Source of the DNA: Clostridia bacterium
GTDB taxonomy: Bacteria; UBA6262; WVXT01
Reading direction: 5' to 3'
Length of the DNA stretch: 18,261 bases
NCBI GenBank assembly: GCA_030671905.1
Contig: DAOVHK010000016.1
Span: forward strand, 1 to 18,261
A program made the position numbers and the translations under genes. Below, piece by piece: positions 15,664 through 18,261 of the stretch. The notes below the pieces were generated by a model that saw nothing but the letters and a program-made list of their open reading frames with translations, did not search any database and was not told the DNA's origin. Positions within the stretch are counted from its first letter, which is position 1; each line of letters begins with the position of its first letter.

Positions 15664-17331
15664 CTACCGCCCACGTTTGTTTTCCGCGCCTAGGTCGTAC
15701 AATTTTACTTTGGTATCCTGATAAAGCAATCTTATCGATGGATACTCAGCGACTATGTCCGTATCAGCGTCAGTGACCAAATATCTAATGTTATAATCAC
15801 GATAAAGCAAAATATATTGTTTGTCGCGAATAACTTGCCTTAGCTTTTGGTCTTTTATATTTACACTTTTTGGGATTCGAGATAAATAACCAAATGCCAT
15901 AGGCTTTTCGTGGATAGTTTGATAATATAATGCCAATCCCGACCTGGCTGTTGTATCCACGATGCCTTTGCTATCAGGTAAATCTTTCAAGAAATTAACA
16001 TATCGTGGTATGACAACTTTAGAGGCTGGAATAGGTCTCGGTAAATATTCTATAAAAAGGATTATAAGTAATAATCCTGCCAGCAATTGTTTTCCTGCCG
16101 ACTTTCGAAAAAGCACCTTAAATCCCATTGCCGAGATAACTGCTGCACTAAGCATTGTCATTACCATCATCCGCACAGGAACACCTGAAAGCCTTAGCGG
16201 AGGAAATACCTTTTCAAATAATGCATAAGGGAGCCTTATGAAAGGAATTTCCCATCCCCATATATGCAATACCGGCCCTAAGCCCATGACAGTAAAGAAA
16301 ATGAGTATAAAATACCATAGCCTGAGACCTTGAGCAGGGAACCTTCTCCTCTTAAACCACGTAAAAATAAGAACATAAAGCACTGCCAGACCTATATGAA
16401 CACTGCTTTCATGGATATTGCCAGGAAGGTTAGACCAATAAGAATGTGTTAAATGAGCAAAGCGCCAGTGTCCCCCAGGAATGAAGGGAGCCAGGAGATC
16501 TAAGGAATATACCTCTGGTAGATGAGCGCCCACAAGGGGATCTCTCATATTTAAAAGCAGGAAAGAAGCTACCAGTGGTCCTGCTGTTACAAGAAAACCT
16601 ACAAAAAAAGCTGTAACAGGAATCAGGTGTCCTTTTCTGAAGAAGAAAAAGATATCCTTCTTCTGGATACCGTACCAACCAACTATCAGACACGCTATCA
16701 AGACACAGTAAAGAAAGTAGTAGTAATCGCAAAGAAGGACTGCGAAAAGAACTATAGCTGAAGCTATAGCCAGAATAATGCGTGGCTTCGTAATGAGCAT
16801 ATACCAGAAAAGCACAAACAGGGGGATCCATTCTAAAGACACTAGCTCTAAGTGCCCTTGAGCATGAGCAAAGTGATAATTTGAGAAAGTGAATATAAAA
16901 CCTGCGATTATACTTCCCCAGTATGACTTAGTGAAATAGTAAGCTAATAAAAATGCTGTAAGCCCACCAACAATGAAAGAAAAAACAACGATAAAATTAT
17001 GAGCCTCTATTAGCGTCAAAAATCTTAATAGCAATATTCCCATAAAGCCATTAAATGGAGTTAAAGCATGCCCAAGGAGAGAAACACCGTATGGATAATG
17101 AAGATACTGGGTTTGCCAAAGTGGTTGATGGAGCTCGGTCACTGCCTTGTTTACCCACCAAAGATTCCAAACCATTTGTAATCCATCACCCTGGTCTGCA
17201 AAAAAGTGGGTGGAAAATTGTAGAATCGAAGAATAGGTGAGAATGCAAAAAAAGATGAAATAGAGAATTAAGGGGAACAGTCCCATCTTAGCTACAATAG
17301 AGACATAATGTTTGATGTTCTCTCTGTTCAT
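15664..17331 (-). CDS. Large multi-spanning membrane protein, putative GT-C-fold glycosyltransferase
   Basis: This is a 555-residue protein with a short cytoplasmic N-terminus, roughly a dozen hydrophobic helices and a soluble C-terminal region of about 100 residues. The first external loop reads FADQGDGLQMVWNLWWV (acidic residues D46 and D49), followed by LHYPYGVSLLGH and LTPFNG. Further on come FSNYHFAHAQGHLELVSLEWIP and a proline-rich FPPLRLSGVPVR. Acidic residues in the first loop of a polytopic protein are the hallmark of GT-C enzymes, but no characterised family is recognised with certainty, so the function stays putative. ATG 17331 is preceded by GGGGA at nine bases and by a strong promoter. 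It is first in a two-gene unit with the GT39-like gene, which suggests shared work on a surface glycan or glycolipid. Confidence 0.6.
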   Translation of the reverse strand: MNRENIKHYVSIVAKMGLFPLILYFIFFCILTYSSILQFSTHFFADQGDGLQMVWNLWWVNKAVTELHQPLWQTQYLHYPYGVSLLGHALTPFNGFMGILLLRFLTLIEAHNFIVVFSFIVGGLTAFLLAYYFTKSYWGSIIAGFIFTFSNYHFAHAQGHLELVSLEWIPLFVLFWYMLITKPRIILAIASAIVLFAVLLCDYYYFLYCVLIACLIVGWYGIQKKDIFFFFRKGHLIPVTAFFVGFLVTAGPLVASFLLLNMRDPLVGAHLPEVYSLDLLAPFIPGGHWRFAHLTHSYWSNLPGNIHESSVHIGLAVLYVLIFTWFKRRRFPAQGLRLWYFILIFFTVMGLGPVLHIWGWEIPFIRLPYALFEKVFPPLRLSGVPVRMMVMTMLSAAVISAMGFKVLFRKSAGKQLLAGLLLIILFIEYLPRPIPASKVVIPRYVNFLKDLPDSKGIVDTTARSGLALYYQTIHEKPMAFGYLSRIPKSVNIKDQKLRQVIRDKQYILLYRDYNIRYLVTDADTDIVAEYPSIRLLYQDTKVKLYDLGAENKRGR

Positions 17332-17355
17332 TTTTTAAAATCCCCAATCTAACTC

Positions 17356-17383
17356 ATTATACCAAATCTAAAATAACTTGCAA
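17356..17383 (-). promoter_or_regulatory. Strong sigma70-type promoter for the membrane glycosyltransferase pair
   Basis: On the minus strand TTGCAA (17378-17383) and a consensus TATAAT (17356-17361) are 16 bases apart. Transcription would begin near 17349, giving a leader of about 18 bases that contains GGGGA before ATG 17331. It is divergent from the promoter at 17453-17481. Confidence 0.7.
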
Positions 17384-17452
17384 TAAAAATCCGCGGTGTC
17401 TCCTTATGGGGTATTCTTCAGAAGAGACTCGCTACCTTTCCTATCTTTTTAC

Positions 17453-17481
17453 TTGACTAGGCTCAAAATCTATAATATACT
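17453..17481 (+). promoter_or_regulatory. Sigma70-type promoter for the small exported protein gene
   Basis: TTGACT (17453-17458) and TATACT (17476-17481) are exactly 17 bases apart. Transcription would start near 17488, 22 bases before ATG 17510. This excludes the longer open frame that runs upstream to 17396. The sequence between the two divergent promoters (17384-17452) shows only a weak GTCTC/GAGAC inverted pair. Confidence 0.65.
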
Positions 17482-17509
17482 AAAAACAGCGTTAACCCGA
17501 GGAAGATTT

Positions 17510-18082
17510 ATGAAAAGGCATATCTCGATTCTTCTCTCCTTTCTGTTCCTGTTTCTCTTCAGTATTTCATTTGCACTGACCGAAAAAGACTTCGAACATT
17601 CTATGAACTTCTACCAGAAATTGGTAGAGAAAAAGGTTAGAGTGGAAGAACTTATCTTTACACTCCAGAAGATTTTAAGAAAATATAATGATATGGAAGT
17701 AAATCTTACTCCTGTTAGAGAAAAATTATTAACTCTTAGAAAATTTAAGGTTTCCAGGGATTTCTATAGAAAACTTGAGGCAAGAGGAGCGAGTATTGAT
17801 GAACGCATTGCTGCCCTCAAGCGCATTCTAATTAAGTTCAGAAACATTGATTCAGACCTTTCTGGAGTGGAAAAGAAGCTCGAGCGACTCCAGGAAGCGA
17901 GGGCAGGGGAAGAAGAGGAACTGGAAAAGATTGAAGAGTTTGAGGTAGAAAAAGAGACAGCCGCACCCACAATTGAACTGGAAGAAGAAAAAACAGAAGA
18001 GTTTGAAGAAGGAAAGACGAGCGGCTCAGAAATTGAAGAAGAAGGTGAAGATTTAGAAGAATTTAAAGAATTTGAACCGTAG
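17510..18082 (+). CDS. Small exported protein with two helical repeats and a Glu-rich tail, unknown function
   Basis: The 190-residue product starts with a signal peptide: MKRH, a hydrophobic core, and likely cleavage after SISFA at residue 22. The mature part has two ungapped 45-residue repeats, residues 34-78 and 85-129, identical at 15 of 45 positions. Both open with FY-x-KL, have I-x-x-L-x-x-IL-x-K in the middle and end V-x-x-K-L-x-x-L. They look helical, probably a small helical bundle or coiled coil. Residues 130-190 are about half glutamate with recurring EEFE-like patches and no cysteine. ATG 17510 has GAGGA six bases upstream and a promoter before that; the frame is open to 17396 but the extra part is not expected to be transcribed. 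No family is recognised. A periplasmic or surface-exposed location is inferred. Confidence 0.8.
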   Translation: MKRHISILLSFLFLFLFSISFALTEKDFEHSMNFYQKLVEKKVRVEELIFTLQKILRKYNDMEVNLTPVREKLLTLRKFKVSRDFYRKLEARGASIDERIAALKRILIKFRNIDSDLSGVEKKLERLQEARAGEEEELEKIEEFEVEKETAAPTIELEEEKTEEFEEGKTSGSEIEEEGEDLEEFKEFEP

Positions 18083-18090
18083 AAGAGGTG

Positions 18091-18114
18091 CTCGGGGTCG
18101 TCCCTGACCCCGAG
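18091..18114 (+). repeat. 9-bp GC-rich hairpin after the exported protein gene
   Basis: CTCGGGGTC (18091-18099) and GACCCCGAG (18106-18114) form a perfect stem with a six-base loop, nine bases after the stop. It has terminator-like strength, but the following bases are ATGAAAGG with no T-run. It also acts as the first hairpin of the tandem array continuing to the window edge. Confidence 0.6.
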
Positions 18115-18125
18115 ATGAAAGGAGG

Positions 18126-18164
18126 GTCGCTGTTCCGACGAATAAGGAGGAACGGGTTAGCGAC
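18126..18164 (+). repeat. Structured repeat hairpin, unit 1
   Basis: The outer stem is GTCGCT/AGCGAC (18126-18131 with 18159-18164). The inner stem is GTTCC/GGAAC (18132-18136 with 18149-18153) around the 12-base loop GACGAATAAGGA, and a five-base bulge (GGGTT) lies on the 3' side. Unit 2 at 18215-18254 has the same loop but different stem bases that preserve pairing. Confidence 0.65.
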
Positions 18165-18171
18165 GCCTGCG

Positions 18172-18198
18172 AGTCGGTGAGCAGGCAGGTCACCGACT
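18172..18198 (+). repeat. 9-bp hairpin between the two structured repeat units
   Basis: AGTCGGTGA (18172-18180) pairs perfectly with TCACCGACT (18190-18198) around a nine-base loop. It occupies the same place before unit 2 as the hairpin 18091-18114 does before unit 1. In both cases a purine-rich linker follows, so hairpin plus linker plus covarying hairpin forms a repeated composite about 85 to 90 bases long. Confidence 0.6.
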
Positions 18199-18214
18199 GA
18201 AGCGAAGCGAAAGG

Positions 18215-18254
18215 GTCGCCGTCGCGACGAATAAGGAGCGACAAGTCTGGCGAC
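18215..18254 (+). repeat. Structured repeat hairpin, unit 2
   Basis: The outer stem is GTCGCC/GGCGAC (18215-18220 with 18249-18254). The inner stem is GTCGC/GCGAC (18221-18225 with 18238-18242) around the same GACGAATAAGGA loop as unit 1, with a six-base 3' bulge. The array may continue past the window end. Confidence 0.65.
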
Positions 18255-18261
18255 GGGTTCG

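Noticed and set aside
15605..15664. Another family A or B element between the two membrane-protein genes
   Set aside because: A GCTTCGC stretch and a TAG edge recall the families, but no paired arms or matching layout could be found.
17471..17476. TATAAT as -10 paired with TTGACT at 17453
   Set aside because: The spacing would be only 12 bases. TATACT at 17476 gives the proper 17.
17396..17509. Upstream extension of the exported protein's frame, starting MSPYGVFF
   Set aside because: The promoter at 17453-17481 places the transcript start near 17488, ATG 17510 has a good Shine-Dalgarno, and the signal peptide begins there.
18091..18261. CRISPR array
   Set aside because: The repeated parts are hairpins of differing stem sequence with only a 12-base shared loop, and there are no regularly spaced identical repeats.

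Overview
This 18.3 kb window is bacterial chromosome at moderate GC (low forties percent by eye). It is densely packed, with Shine-Dalgarno-led genes and many ATGA-type overlaps. The gene content (DapL-type lysine pathway, argG-argH joined to lysA-dapF-dapA-dapB-dapL, short intergenic palindromes) resembles genomes of uncultured candidate phyla such as Omnitrophota. That placement is inference from gene order and style and cannot be proven here.

Positions 1-10560 carry one long plus-strand biosynthetic run. It begins with the last codons of argG, then argH (arginine), lysA, dapF, dapA, dapB and dapL (the diaminopimelate/lysine route through LL-DAP aminotransferase), folK (folate), panC (pantothenate), nadA and nadB (de novo NAD). 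Most junctions overlap or are shorter than 50 bp, so the run probably acts as one or a few transcripts. No convincing internal promoter was seen. With argG-argH, the set links arginine, peptidoglycan/lysine and cofactor synthesis.

At 10666 a good sigma70-type promoter starts a separate unit for uvrA (nucleotide excision repair). uvrA converges with, and overlaps by 4 bp, a minus-strand GDT1/TMEM165-family cation transporter gene. Further right are two overlapping minus-strand genes for large polytopic membrane proteins that look like GT-C-fold glycosyltransferases. They are driven by a strong promoter at 17356-17383. A divergent promoter at 17453-17481 drives a small exported protein with two helical repeats and a glutamate-rich tail.

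The least ordinary content is a set of small palindromic elements at gene junctions. Family A (60-129 and 8909-8964) can fold as a closed three-way junction placed directly before the Shine-Dalgarno sequences of argH and nadB. Family B (2791-2830 and 7904-7943; 33 of 40 bases identical) begins exactly at the TAG stops of lysA and panC and runs into the starts of dapF and nadA. The right end (18091-18261) holds a tandem hairpin array. Its two main hairpins share an identical 12-nt loop, while three stem pairs differ by compensatory changes. These elements are the best candidates for something undescribed. No mobile element with a transposase, CRISPR array, tRNA or rRNA was seen, and no gap between genes exceeds 300 bases.
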